Assembly (NCBI RefSeq): GCF_040448305.1
Contig: NZ_CP148752.1
Location: forward strand, 5,867,501-5,931,500
DNA: 64,000 nucleotides
Source of the DNA: Pseudomonas fluorescens
Lineage (GTDB): Bacteria; Pseudomonadota; Gammaproteobacteria; Pseudomonadales; Pseudomonadaceae
Direction of reading: 5' to 3'
Position 1 is the first letter of the stretch. Each line of letters begins with the position of its first letter. Below, in pieces: positions 1 through 6,665 of this stretch. The notes below the pieces were generated by a model. That model had not been told where the DNA came from. It ran no database searches and saw only the letters and a list, made by a program, of their open reading frames with translations. The position numbers and the translations under genes are program-made.

Positions 1-712
1 AGGTATCTTCCAGTTGCCCGTACCAGGCGCTGACCGAGCTGCGCTTGTCGTTGAAGACATAATCAGCGCCGGCAAAATTGAAACCGTCACTGCTGACCTG
101 GCGCTGCGGCACATGGCCCAACATCGCTTGCATCTTTTCGTCGCCAGCCTCATTGCGCAGGCTGGTTGAACTCAAGTGACCACCCTGCAGCGTCAGGCCA
201 TTGATCTCGTTGGAGGTGATGCTTGCGCCCTGATAACTCGGTGGCAGCAGGCGAATATCGCTGAATGCCAACACTGGCAGATTGGGTTGCAGCTCACCGA
301 CTTTCAGCTCGGTTTTGGAGTAGCGCATCTTCAACGCGCCTTCCAGACGACTGTAGTTGTCCGCCGCGCGGCCGTCGTCCTGCACCGGCAGCAAACCCGT
401 GTTGGTCCGGTCCGGAGCGCTGTCGAGCTTGAGGCCGAGCAAGCCGATGACGTCCACCCCAAACCCGACGGTGCCCTGGGTGTATCCGGACTTCACGTTG
501 AGTATGAAACCCTGGGCCCACTCTTCAGCCTTCGATTGCTGGTTGGCGCCGACGATGTCGGAATAGTCGCGGCTGAAGTAGTAATTGCGCGCCTGCAACG
601 TCGCGGTGGTGTCTTCGACAAAGCCGGTTTCAGCCGCCATCGCACCCGTGGAAAAACCCGAGACGACAGCCAGGGACAACGCCGAACCGGTTGTTGGGAG
701 AATCTGTTTCAT
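1..712 (-). CDS. benF: OprD-family outer-membrane porin, BenF-like (3' part missing)
   Basis: The first 237 residues of an outer-membrane porin are visible; the gene runs off the left edge of the window. The N-terminus is a typical signal peptide (Met-Lys-Gln start, hydrophobic core, AMA cleavage before about residue 27), followed by FVEDTTATLQARNYYFSRDY, the hallmark N-terminal strand of the OprD/OccK substrate-specific channel family. It lies 16 bp downstream of benE and is the last gene seen of a benK-benE-porin run, the order of the benzoate transport genes in P. putida, which suggests an aromatic-acid channel. The family assignment is strong; the benzoate specificity is inferred from the neighbours only. 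Confidence 0.85.
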   Translation of the reverse strand, partial: MKQILPTTGSALSLAVVSGFSTGAMAAETGFVEDTTATLQARNYYFSRDYSDIVGANQQSKAEEWAQGFILNVKSGYTQGTVGFGVDVIGLLGLKLDSAPDRTNTGLLPVQDDGRAADNYSRLEGALKMRYSKTELKVGELQPNLPVLAFSDIRLLPPSYQGASITSNEINGLTLQGGHLSSTSLRNEAGDEKMQAMLGHVPQRQVSSDGFNFAGADYVFNDKRSSVSAWYGQLEDT

Positions 713-728
713 CGTTTTTCTCTTATTG

Positions 729-1949
729 TTATTGATCGACTGGTTGAAGGACTTCAGTTGCAGTGGATTTTCGACGGGGAACGGAACGACGGGCGCTCAA
801 CAGCACATGGGTGACCATGCCGAAAATCAGCCCCCAGAACGCCGCGGACAAACCGAACAACGACATGCCCGAAGCCGTGACCAGAAAGGTCACCAGCGCG
901 GCTTCACGATCGCTCGGCACCGCCATCGCGCCCGTTAACGCGCCAGCAATGGCGGCGAACAGGGCCAGCCCGGCCAGTGCCCCGATCAGCTCTTTGGGGA
1001 ACGCTGAAAACAGCGAGACCAGCGTGGCACCGAAGATCCCCAACAGCAGGTAACACAGGCCGCCGACGACCCCGGCCACGTAGCGTTTGCGAGGATCTTC
1101 GTGGGCTTCGCGACCCGTGCAGATCGCCGCGGTGATCGCCGCCAGATTCAGTCCATGGCACCCGAACGGCGCCAGCAATGCCGTGCCCAGCGCGCTACTG
1201 GCGATGATCGGGCTCGCCGGCGTTGGATATCCACTGGCGCGCAGCACCGCCATACCGGGCACGAATTGACCGGTCAGCGCCACCATCACCAGCGGCAAGG
1301 CGATGTTCAGGATCGCACCCAGGCTGAACTCAGGCGTGATCCACACCGGCGTGGCCAGGCCGATCACCAGCGCTTCACGATGCAAATCACCGGTGAACGC
1401 GGCAATCGAACAGCCCACCAGCAGCACCATCATCACTGCATAACGCGGCATCACACGCTTGCAGATCAGGTAGCAGGCAAACATCGCCAGGACCAGCAAC
1501 GGCTTGTGCTGCATCGACACGAACAACCCGGTGCCGAAACTGAACAGGATCCCCGCCAGCATCGCCGCCGCGATGGCGGCGGGCAGCTTGTTGATGATCC
1601 GGTCGAAAGCGCCCGAGATGCCAACCACGAAAATGATCAGGCTGCTGACCAGATAAGCCCCCACCGCCTCTGCCATGGAGATGTCCGGCAACAGCGTCAC
1701 CAGCAACGCCGAGCCCGGCGCCGACCAGGCGATGATCACCGGAACGCGGTAGCGCAGGCTCAAACCGATACCGAGCACGGCGCTGCCAATGGAGATCGCC
1801 CAGATCCAGGACGACAACACTTCCCGCGAAAGATGTGCCGCTTCTGCCGCCTGAAAGATGATCACCAACGGGCCGGCATAGGAAATCACCGTGGCAATCA
1901 ATCCAGCCACGGCGGCTGACAACGAGAAGTCCTGGAAAAACGCTTTCAT
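729..1949 (-). CDS. benE: Benzoate/H+ symporter BenE
   Basis: This 406-residue inner-membrane protein is almost entirely hydrophobic, with 11-12 likely membrane helices. It opens with MKAFFQDFSLSAAVAGLIAT and carries the SAPGSALL segment typical of the BenE family of benzoate:proton symporters. It starts 3 bp after the benK stop codon and is followed 16 bp later by a porin, so the three are almost certainly co-transcribed. Together they would move benzoate across both membranes. The length matches the family. The last ~20 residues are polar and probably cytoplasmic. Confidence 0.9.
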   Translation of the reverse strand: MKAFFQDFSLSAAVAGLIATVISYAGPLVIIFQAAEAAHLSREVLSSWIWAISIGSAVLGIGLSLRYRVPVIIAWSAPGSALLVTLLPDISMAEAVGAYLVSSLIIFVVGISGAFDRIINKLPAAIAAAMLAGILFSFGTGLFVSMQHKPLLVLAMFACYLICKRVMPRYAVMMVLLVGCSIAAFTGDLHREALVIGLATPVWITPEFSLGAILNIALPLVMVALTGQFVPGMAVLRASGYPTPASPIIASSALGTALLAPFGCHGLNLAAITAAICTGREAHEDPRKRYVAGVVGGLCYLLLGIFGATLVSLFSAFPKELIGALAGLALFAAIAGALTGAMAVPSDREAALVTFLVTASGMSLFGLSAAFWGLIFGMVTHVLLSARRSVPRRKSTATEVLQPVDQ

Positions 1950-1952
1950 GAT

Positions 1953-3296
1953 TCAGGCACCGGTCGCTGACAACGCTGGGTTGACGCCAGCAGCGCTGCG
2001 TCGGCTGCTGATGGCGAACACAGTCATGGCCAGGGCCGCCACCGCACCGGGCAAGGCAAACGCCATGAAGTTCAGTTGCAGGGGCAAGCTGATCCCGAGC
2101 AACGCACCACCCAGCAGCGGACCGACGATGGCCCCGTTGCGCCCGATGCCCGACGCCCAGCCCAGGCCGGTAGAACGAATCGTCATGGAATAAAACTGCG
2201 CGGCGCAGGCGTACAAAAGAATCTGCGAGCCAATGGTGGTGGCACCCGCAATGGCGATCAGCAGGTACAACACCGGCATCGGGCTGTTGAAGCCCAACAG
2301 GGTTATCGACACCGCCGCCATGGCGAAAAACACCGACAGCACCCGCGGCAGATTGAGTTTGTCGCCCAGCACCCCGCCACCGACCGCGCCGAAGATCGCC
2401 CCGAAGTTCAACACCAGCAGGAACGACAGGCTCGAACCCAGGCTGTAACCGGCGTTGGCCATCAGTTTCGGCAGCCAGGAACTCAGCGCGTACACCATCA
2501 ACAGGCAGCAGAAAAACGCCAGCCACAGCATCAGCGTGCGCAGCGCACGGCCTTCACGGAACAGCTGCAACACCGGGGTGCCCGTGCCTTTCACTTCGAC
2601 CATGTGCAATTGATCGGAGGTTTGCGCGACGTAGGCCGGATCAATCCGCTGAAGAATGTTGCGCGCCTCTTCATTACGCCCCTGACGCAACATGAAGCCC
2701 ACCGATTCGGGCAGGAAATACATGATCAGCGGCAACAACAGCAACGGCAGGACCGCCACGTAAAACACCGACTGCCAGCCGAAACTCGGGATCAGCACAA
2801 TGCCCAGTCCGGCGGACAGCATGCCGCCCACCGAGTAACCGCTGAACATGATCGCCACCAGCGTGCTGCGGATTTTTTTCGGCGCGTACTCGTTCATCAG
2901 CGCCACGACGTTAGGCATCACGCCGCCAATGCCGAGCCCGGCAATGAAGCGGCAGAGGCCGAACTCGGTGGGGTTTCGGGCGAAACCATTGAGCACGGTG
3001 AAACCACTGAAGAGCATCACGCAGATCGTGATGGCTTTCTTGCGGCCGATCCTGTCCGACAGCGGTCCGAAGAACAGCGCGCCGAACATCATGCCGAACA
3101 GTGCATAACTGCCCAGTGCACCCGCTTGCAGGGGACTGAGCCCCCACTCTTTCATCAGCATCGGCAAGACCACGCCGTAGATCACCAGATCGTAACCGTC
3201 GAAGATAATGATCAAGGCGCACCAGAACAGCACCATCCAGTGAAAGCGGTTGAAACGAGCGTTGTCGATGACCTCATGTACGTCGATCTTGCGCAT
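1953..3296 (-). CDS. benK: Aromatic acid MFS transporter, BenK/PcaK type
   Basis: A 447-residue major facilitator of the aromatic acid:H+ symporter family. Visible landmarks are the family N-terminus (MRKIDVHEVIDNARFNRFHW), the DGYDLVIYG segment in helix 1 with the aspartate pair known to matter in PcaK/BenK, and the loop 2-3 motif GPLSDRIGRKK. The ATG at 3296 was chosen because it gives the family N-terminus; an upstream in-frame extension lacks support. It is the first gene of the benK-benE-porin operon and is divergent from the DUF1780 gene. No benABCD catabolic genes precede it, so any benzoate degradation genes must lie elsewhere. Confidence 0.9.
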   Translation of the reverse strand: MRKIDVHEVIDNARFNRFHWMVLFWCALIIIFDGYDLVIYGVVLPMLMKEWGLSPLQAGALGSYALFGMMFGALFFGPLSDRIGRKKAITICVMLFSGFTVLNGFARNPTEFGLCRFIAGLGIGGVMPNVVALMNEYAPKKIRSTLVAIMFSGYSVGGMLSAGLGIVLIPSFGWQSVFYVAVLPLLLLPLIMYFLPESVGFMLRQGRNEEARNILQRIDPAYVAQTSDQLHMVEVKGTGTPVLQLFREGRALRTLMLWLAFFCCLLMVYALSSWLPKLMANAGYSLGSSLSFLLVLNFGAIFGAVGGGVLGDKLNLPRVLSVFFAMAAVSITLLGFNSPMPVLYLLIAIAGATTIGSQILLYACAAQFYSMTIRSTGLGWASGIGRNGAIVGPLLGGALLGISLPLQLNFMAFALPGAVAALAMTVFAISSRRSAAGVNPALSATGA

Positions 3297-3339
3297 GGCA
3301 TCTATCTCTTGTTGTTGTTTTATTAGAGCGGCGGTAACA

Positions 3340-3360
3340 CGGCTTACGTCCGTACAGCCG
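3340..3360. promoter_or_regulatory. Imperfect inverted repeat between benK and DUF1780
   Basis: CGGCT-TACG-TC-CGTA-C-AGCCG forms nested inverted repeats with one unpaired base, 44 bp upstream of the benK start in the divergent intergenic region. It could be an operator for the transport operon or a small RNA hairpin. No regulator is encoded next to it, so the assignment is speculative. Confidence 0.3.
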
Positions 3361-3515
3361 AGGGTAGAGCCGCCCAATACGTGGCAATAGCCAGTGAGCG
3401 CAGATCACTATCCGTTTTGTGCAGGGCCCTGAAACGGGCATGGGAACGGGAGGCTATGAGCCTCTGCGACAAATTGTCTTCTTTGCGATCACATTTGAAC
3501 GCTAAGCTTGGGCCT

Positions 3516-4142
3516 ATGGATGACTCAGATTATTTACGCCTGCTGACCATCGCGGCCGAGCAAGCCAACGCGTTCCTGTCCAATGCCCGCAAATGGGAGC
3601 GTGAGCGTTGGGTCTGCCAGCGCCTGCTGCAAGGCTTGAACATTCCCTATCGTGCCGATGAATTCGCCCCCGCCGGGGAGCCGCCGGACGTGTTGTTTCG
3701 CGATGCCAGTTTCGAGGTGTTCTTCGTGCTCGACGAGGGTCGACGCCTCAACGATGAATGGCGTGACGAACTGCAACGCCGCCGCAGCGCGTTTTCCCTG
3801 AGTCAACTGGTGCGCCGCGAGGCCAAGCCACGACGTATCCCCGCCAACGAGTTTTTGCTGCGATTGGCGCCGACCTTGCGTAAAAAAGCGCACAACTACA
3901 AAGAGCGCGGCATGGATCTGGGTGAACTGGACATCATTGCCTTCGCCAGCCTCAAACGCGAAGTGCTGGACCTCAACAGCCATTTCCCGCCGCCGACCGA
4001 ATACCTGCGCCAGGGCTGGCGCTCGCTGTCATTGGTTGGGCCGACATTTGCCCGCGTGCTGTTCGCTCACCCGGATGCGCCGGACTTCTTACGCAGCAAC
4101 CTGGGGCGCAGCATTGTGTTCGACGTCGGGATCAGCCTGTGA
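3516..4142 (+). CDS. DUF1780 family protein (putative nuclease-like)
   Basis: A soluble 208-residue protein starting MDDSDYLRLLTIAAEQANAF. It matches what I remember of DUF1780, a family common in Pseudomonas and described only as a putative endonuclease. Charged and conserved-looking segments are EPPDVLFRDASFEVFFVLDEG, which resembles the acidic core of restriction-endonuclease-like folds, and a basic helical middle (RREAKPRRIPANEF). An in-frame upstream extension to 3381 is likely non-coding. It heads a same-strand set with the DUF3094 gene and ndh. Function is unknown; the nuclease idea is only a family annotation. Confidence 0.75.
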   Translation: MDDSDYLRLLTIAAEQANAFLSNARKWERERWVCQRLLQGLNIPYRADEFAPAGEPPDVLFRDASFEVFFVLDEGRRLNDEWRDELQRRRSAFSLSQLVRREAKPRRIPANEFLLRLAPTLRKKAHNYKERGMDLGELDIIAFASLKREVLDLNSHFPPPTEYLRQGWRSLSLVGPTFARVLFAHPDAPDFLRSNLGRSIVFDVGISL

Positions 4143-4246
4143 GCCTCGAGCCTTTCCCCGGCCAGCAGCTAAGCTCCGTTCACAGCCGAATAATTTCCCT
4201 GTAGCTTCTACACATTCAGCAACGTCTACCCCTGACGAGGCCCGAT

Positions 4247-4420
4247 ATGACCAGCCGCCTGAACCCCGACGACCAAAAGCATGTCGAAGAGTACCTGCAG
4301 TTGTCCCAGCACCAAGTCGAGCGCCGGCCTTTCCGGCCGTGGATGCTCCTTGTACTGGTCTTGGCAGTGACCATTGGTCTGGGCCTGTTGAGCCGACTTA
4401 TAAGTTACCTGACGCTATGA
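4247..4420 (+). CDS. Small single-pass membrane protein, DUF3094 family
   Basis: A 57-residue protein, MTSRLNPDDQKHVEEYLQLS at the N-terminus, then a basic patch (VERRPFRP) and one membrane helix (about residues 32-54). The helix after a positively charged stretch predicts an N-in, single-pass inner-membrane topology. It agrees with the Pseudomonas DUF3094 family. It sits 104 bp after the DUF1780 gene and 60 bp before ndh on the same strand. The function is not known. Confidence 0.7.
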   Translation: MTSRLNPDDQKHVEEYLQLSQHQVERRPFRPWMLLVLVLAVTIGLGLLSRLISYLTL

Positions 4421-4480
4421 GCTGCCTTGCGCTCGCTCGGGTAATTGCACCGATTTCTTTTAGCCTTGCGAGTTATCCCC

Positions 4481-5779
4481 ATGTCCCATCGTATTGTTAT
4501 TGTCGGCGGCGGCGCCGGCGGTCTGGAGTTGGCTACCCGTCTGGGTAAGACTCTGGGCAAGCGCGGCACAGCCAGCGTGATGCTGGTCGACGCGAACCTG
4601 ACCCACATCTGGAAACCCTTGTTGCACGAAGTGGCGGCCGGTTCCCTGAACTCTTCCGAAGACGAACTCAACTATGTCGCCCAAGCCAAATGGAACCATT
4701 TCGAGTTCCAGCTGGGGCGCATGAGCGGGCTCGATCGCGCGAAGAAAAAAATCCAGCTGGCCGCCACCTATGACGAAGCTGGTGTGGAGTTGGTGCCAGC
4801 CCGCGAAGTGCCTTACGACTCGCTGGTGATCTCCGTCGGCAGCACCACCAACGATTTCGGCACTCAGGGCGCGGCGCAGCACTGCCTGTTCCTCGACACC
4901 CGCAAACAGGCTGAGCGATTCCACCAGCAACTGCTCAATCACTATTTGCGCGCTCACGCCGGTCAGACCGACACGATCGAGCAAATCAGCGTGGCCATCG
5001 TCGGCGCCGGTGCCACCGGGGTCGAACTGGCCGCCGAACTGCACAACGCCGCCCACGAACTGGCAGCCTATGGCCTGGACCGGATCAAACCGGAAAACAT
5101 GCACATCACCCTGATCGAAGCCGGTCCACGGGTGCTGCCGGCGCTGCCAGAGCGGATTGGCGGACCTGTGCATAAAACCCTGGAGAAACTCGGGGTCAAC
5201 GTCATGACCAATGCCGCTGTCAGCGAGGTGACGGCCGACAGCCTGATCACCGCCGACGGCAACGAAATCAAGGCCAGCCTGAAAGTCTGGGCCGCAGGGA
5301 TTCGTGCACCGGGTTTCCTCAAGGACATCGATGGCCTGGAAACCAACCGCATCAATCAGCTGCAAGTGCTGCCGACCCTGCAAACCACCCGTGACGAGAA
5401 CATCTTCGCCTTCGGTGACTGCGCCGCCTGCCCGCAACCGGGCAGCGACCGCAATGTGCCACCACGTGCCCAGGCCGCTCACCAGCAGGCTTCGTTGCTG
5501 GCCAAATCGCTGAAACTGCGCATCGAAGGCAAGGCACTGCCGGAGTACAAGTACACCGACTACGGCTCGCTGATCTCGCTGTCGCGTTTTTCGGCTGTGG
5601 GTAACCTGATGGGCAACCTCACCGGCAGCGTGATGCTCGAAGGCTGGCTGGCGCGGATGTTCTACGTGTCGCTGTACCGCATGCACCAGATGGCGCTGTA
5701 CGGGCCGTTCCGCACGGCGATGCTGATGCTGGGCAGCAAGATCGGTCGCGGTACCGAGCCACGGCTCAAGCTGCACTGA
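4481..5779 (+). CDS. ndh: Type II NADH dehydrogenase (NAD(P)/FAD-dependent oxidoreductase)
   Basis: This 432-residue flavoprotein would oxidise NADH and pass electrons to ubiquinone at the inner membrane without pumping protons. The FAD Rossmann motif is at the N-terminus (MSHRIVIVGGGAGGLELATR), the NADH-binding motif VAIVGAGATGVELAAEL lies near residue 170, and the FAD-contacting FAFGDCA segment near residue 310. The C-terminus has an amphipathic region (LEGWLARMFYVSLYRMHQM) of the type that anchors NDH-2 to the membrane. The ATG at 4481 places the Rossmann strand at residue 4, as is usual; an earlier in-frame ATG would add 12 atypical residues. A REPIN follows directly. Confidence 0.88.
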   Translation: MSHRIVIVGGGAGGLELATRLGKTLGKRGTASVMLVDANLTHIWKPLLHEVAAGSLNSSEDELNYVAQAKWNHFEFQLGRMSGLDRAKKKIQLAATYDEAGVELVPAREVPYDSLVISVGSTTNDFGTQGAAQHCLFLDTRKQAERFHQQLLNHYLRAHAGQTDTIEQISVAIVGAGATGVELAAELHNAAHELAAYGLDRIKPENMHITLIEAGPRVLPALPERIGGPVHKTLEKLGVNVMTNAAVSEVTADSLITADGNEIKASLKVWAAGIRAPGFLKDIDGLETNRINQLQVLPTLQTTRDENIFAFGDCAACPQPGSDRNVPPRAQAAHQQASLLAKSLKLRIEGKALPEYKYTDYGSLISLSRFSAVGNLMGNLTGSVMLEGWLARMFYVSLYRMHQMALYGPFRTAMLMLGSKIGRGTEPRLKLH

Positions 5780-5787
5780 TGTAAACC

Positions 5788-5877
5788 TGTGGGAGCGAGC
5801 TTGCTCGCGATGGCGTCCTTTCTGTCGATATCAATGTCGCCTGATACACCGCCATCGCGAGCAAGCTCGCTCCCACA
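5788..5877. repeat. REPIN (inverted REP pair)
   Basis: TGTGGGAGCGAGCTTGCTCGCGA at the left and its reverse complement at the right enclose about 45 bp. Each arm is itself a palindrome (GCGAGCTTGCTCGC). This is the standard P. fluorescens REPIN layout, just after the ndh stop codon. Confidence 0.92.
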
Positions 5878-5910
5878 GGGTTTTGTGGCACGCCCAGTAT
5901 TTTCGAAAGC

Positions 5911-5946
5911 AAAAAAAATCCCCGTATCTTTCGATACGAGGATTTT
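5911..5946 (-). terminator. Rho-independent terminator of the tRNA operon
   Basis: On the minus strand the hairpin AAATCC-TCGTATC-GAAA-GATACGG-GGATTT is followed by a run of eight T residues. It lies just downstream of the last tRNA-Pro gene. Confidence 0.85.
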
Positions 5947-5951
5947 TAATA

Positions 5952-6028
5952 TGGTCGGGGTAAGGGGATTCGAACTCCTGACATCCTGCTCCCAAAGCAG
6001 GCGCGCTACCGGACTGCGCTATACCCCG
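5952..6028 (-). tRNA. tRNA-Pro (anticodon TGG), copy 1
   Basis: A complete 77-nt cloverleaf with encoded CCA: acceptor CGGGGTA pairing with TACCCCG, anticodon loop TTTGGGA (anticodon TGG), and T-loop TTCGAAT. The sequence appears identical to the second tRNA-Pro at 6204-6280. It is separated from tRNA-Lys by a terminator-like hairpin. Confidence 0.97.
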
Positions 6029-6031
6029 GTA

Positions 6032-6059
6032 AAAAAAAGGCACCCTTGAAGGCGCCTTC
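6032..6059 (-). terminator. Terminator-like hairpin between tRNA-Lys and distal tRNA-Pro
   Basis: Read on the minus strand, AAGGCGCC-TTCAAG-GGTGCCTT (one G-T wobble) is followed by a run of T residues. It should end part or all of transcription after tRNA-Lys, before the distal tRNA-Pro copy. Confidence 0.7.
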
Positions 6060-6122
6060 TTCGATCAGCGCTTTTGGCCTCTGATCTTAAGATTCGATTC
6101 CAGCGTTAACTGGTTTCAAAAA

Positions 6123-6198
6123 TGGTGGGTCGTGTGGGATTCGAACCTACGACCAATTGGTTAAAAGCCAACTGCTCTACCAACTGAGCTAACGACCC
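6123..6198 (-). tRNA. tRNA-Lys (anticodon TTT)
   Basis: A 76-nt cloverleaf with encoded CCA: acceptor GGGTCGT/ACGACCC, anticodon loop CTTTTAA (anticodon TTT), D-arm TAGCTCAGTTGGTAGAGC. It lies between the two tRNA-Pro genes. Confidence 0.97.
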
Positions 6199-6203
6199 AA
6201 AAA

Positions 6204-6280
6204 TGGTCGGGGTAAGGGGATTCGAACTCCTGACATCCTGCTCCCAAAGCAGGCGCGCTACCGGACTGCGCTATACCCCG
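6204..6280 (-). tRNA. tRNA-Pro (anticodon TGG), copy 2
   Basis: The same 77-nt sequence as the copy at 5952-6028, with anticodon loop TTTGGGA and encoded CCA. It is five bases from tRNA-Lys and nine from tRNA-Asn, consistent with one processed precursor. Confidence 0.97.
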
Positions 6281-6289
6281 GTTTGAAAT

Positions 6290-6365
6290 TGGCTCCGTGA
6301 CCAGGACTCGAACCTGGGACCCAATGATTAACAGTCATTTGCTCTACCGACTGAGCTATCACGGA
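6290..6365 (-). tRNA. tRNA-Asn (anticodon GTT)
   Basis: A 76-nt cloverleaf with acceptor TCCGTGA/TCACGGA, anticodon loop CTGTTAA (anticodon GTT), and encoded CCA. It is the first tRNA of the operon, about 90 bp downstream of a strong promoter. Confidence 0.97.
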
Positions 6366-6453
6366 ACTACACATTTCAATTTACAACTTTGAAGCTTTAC
6401 TGCGTTCTCTTCGACCCGTTCGCATCACTGCGTTCGTGTGTCTGAGGCGCGCT

Positions 6454-6481
6454 ATTCTACAATCTTCAGCACCTCTGTCAA
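6454..6481 (-). promoter_or_regulatory. Sigma-70 promoter of the tRNA-Asn-Pro-Lys operon
   Basis: On the minus strand a perfect TTGACA, 16-bp spacer and TAGAAT are followed by AGCGCGCC. The GC-rich stretch after the -10 is the discriminator typical of stringently controlled stable-RNA promoters. It points at tRNA-Asn, about 90 bp downstream. Confidence 0.82.
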
Positions 6482-6614
6482 CCCCCTAAATTGCTTTCAA
6501 GTTAATGATTTGCAACTTATTTTGGATTCCTGCTTGGGGAGCGGAAACCCTGGCGGGTGACTTACTGCGGGGCGCACTTTACAAGCCTTTTCCTTTGAGT
6601 TCAACAGCCTAACG

Positions 6615-6646
6615 AAAAAAAGGCCTCGTTATGCGAGGCCTTTTCG
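6615..6646 (-). terminator. Rho-independent terminator of clpB
   Basis: On the minus strand, AAGGCCTCG-CATAA-CGAGGCCTT followed by T residues, about 20 bp beyond the clpB stop codon. Confidence 0.88.
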
Positions 6647-6665
6647 ATTTTGCTGCCGTTTTGAA

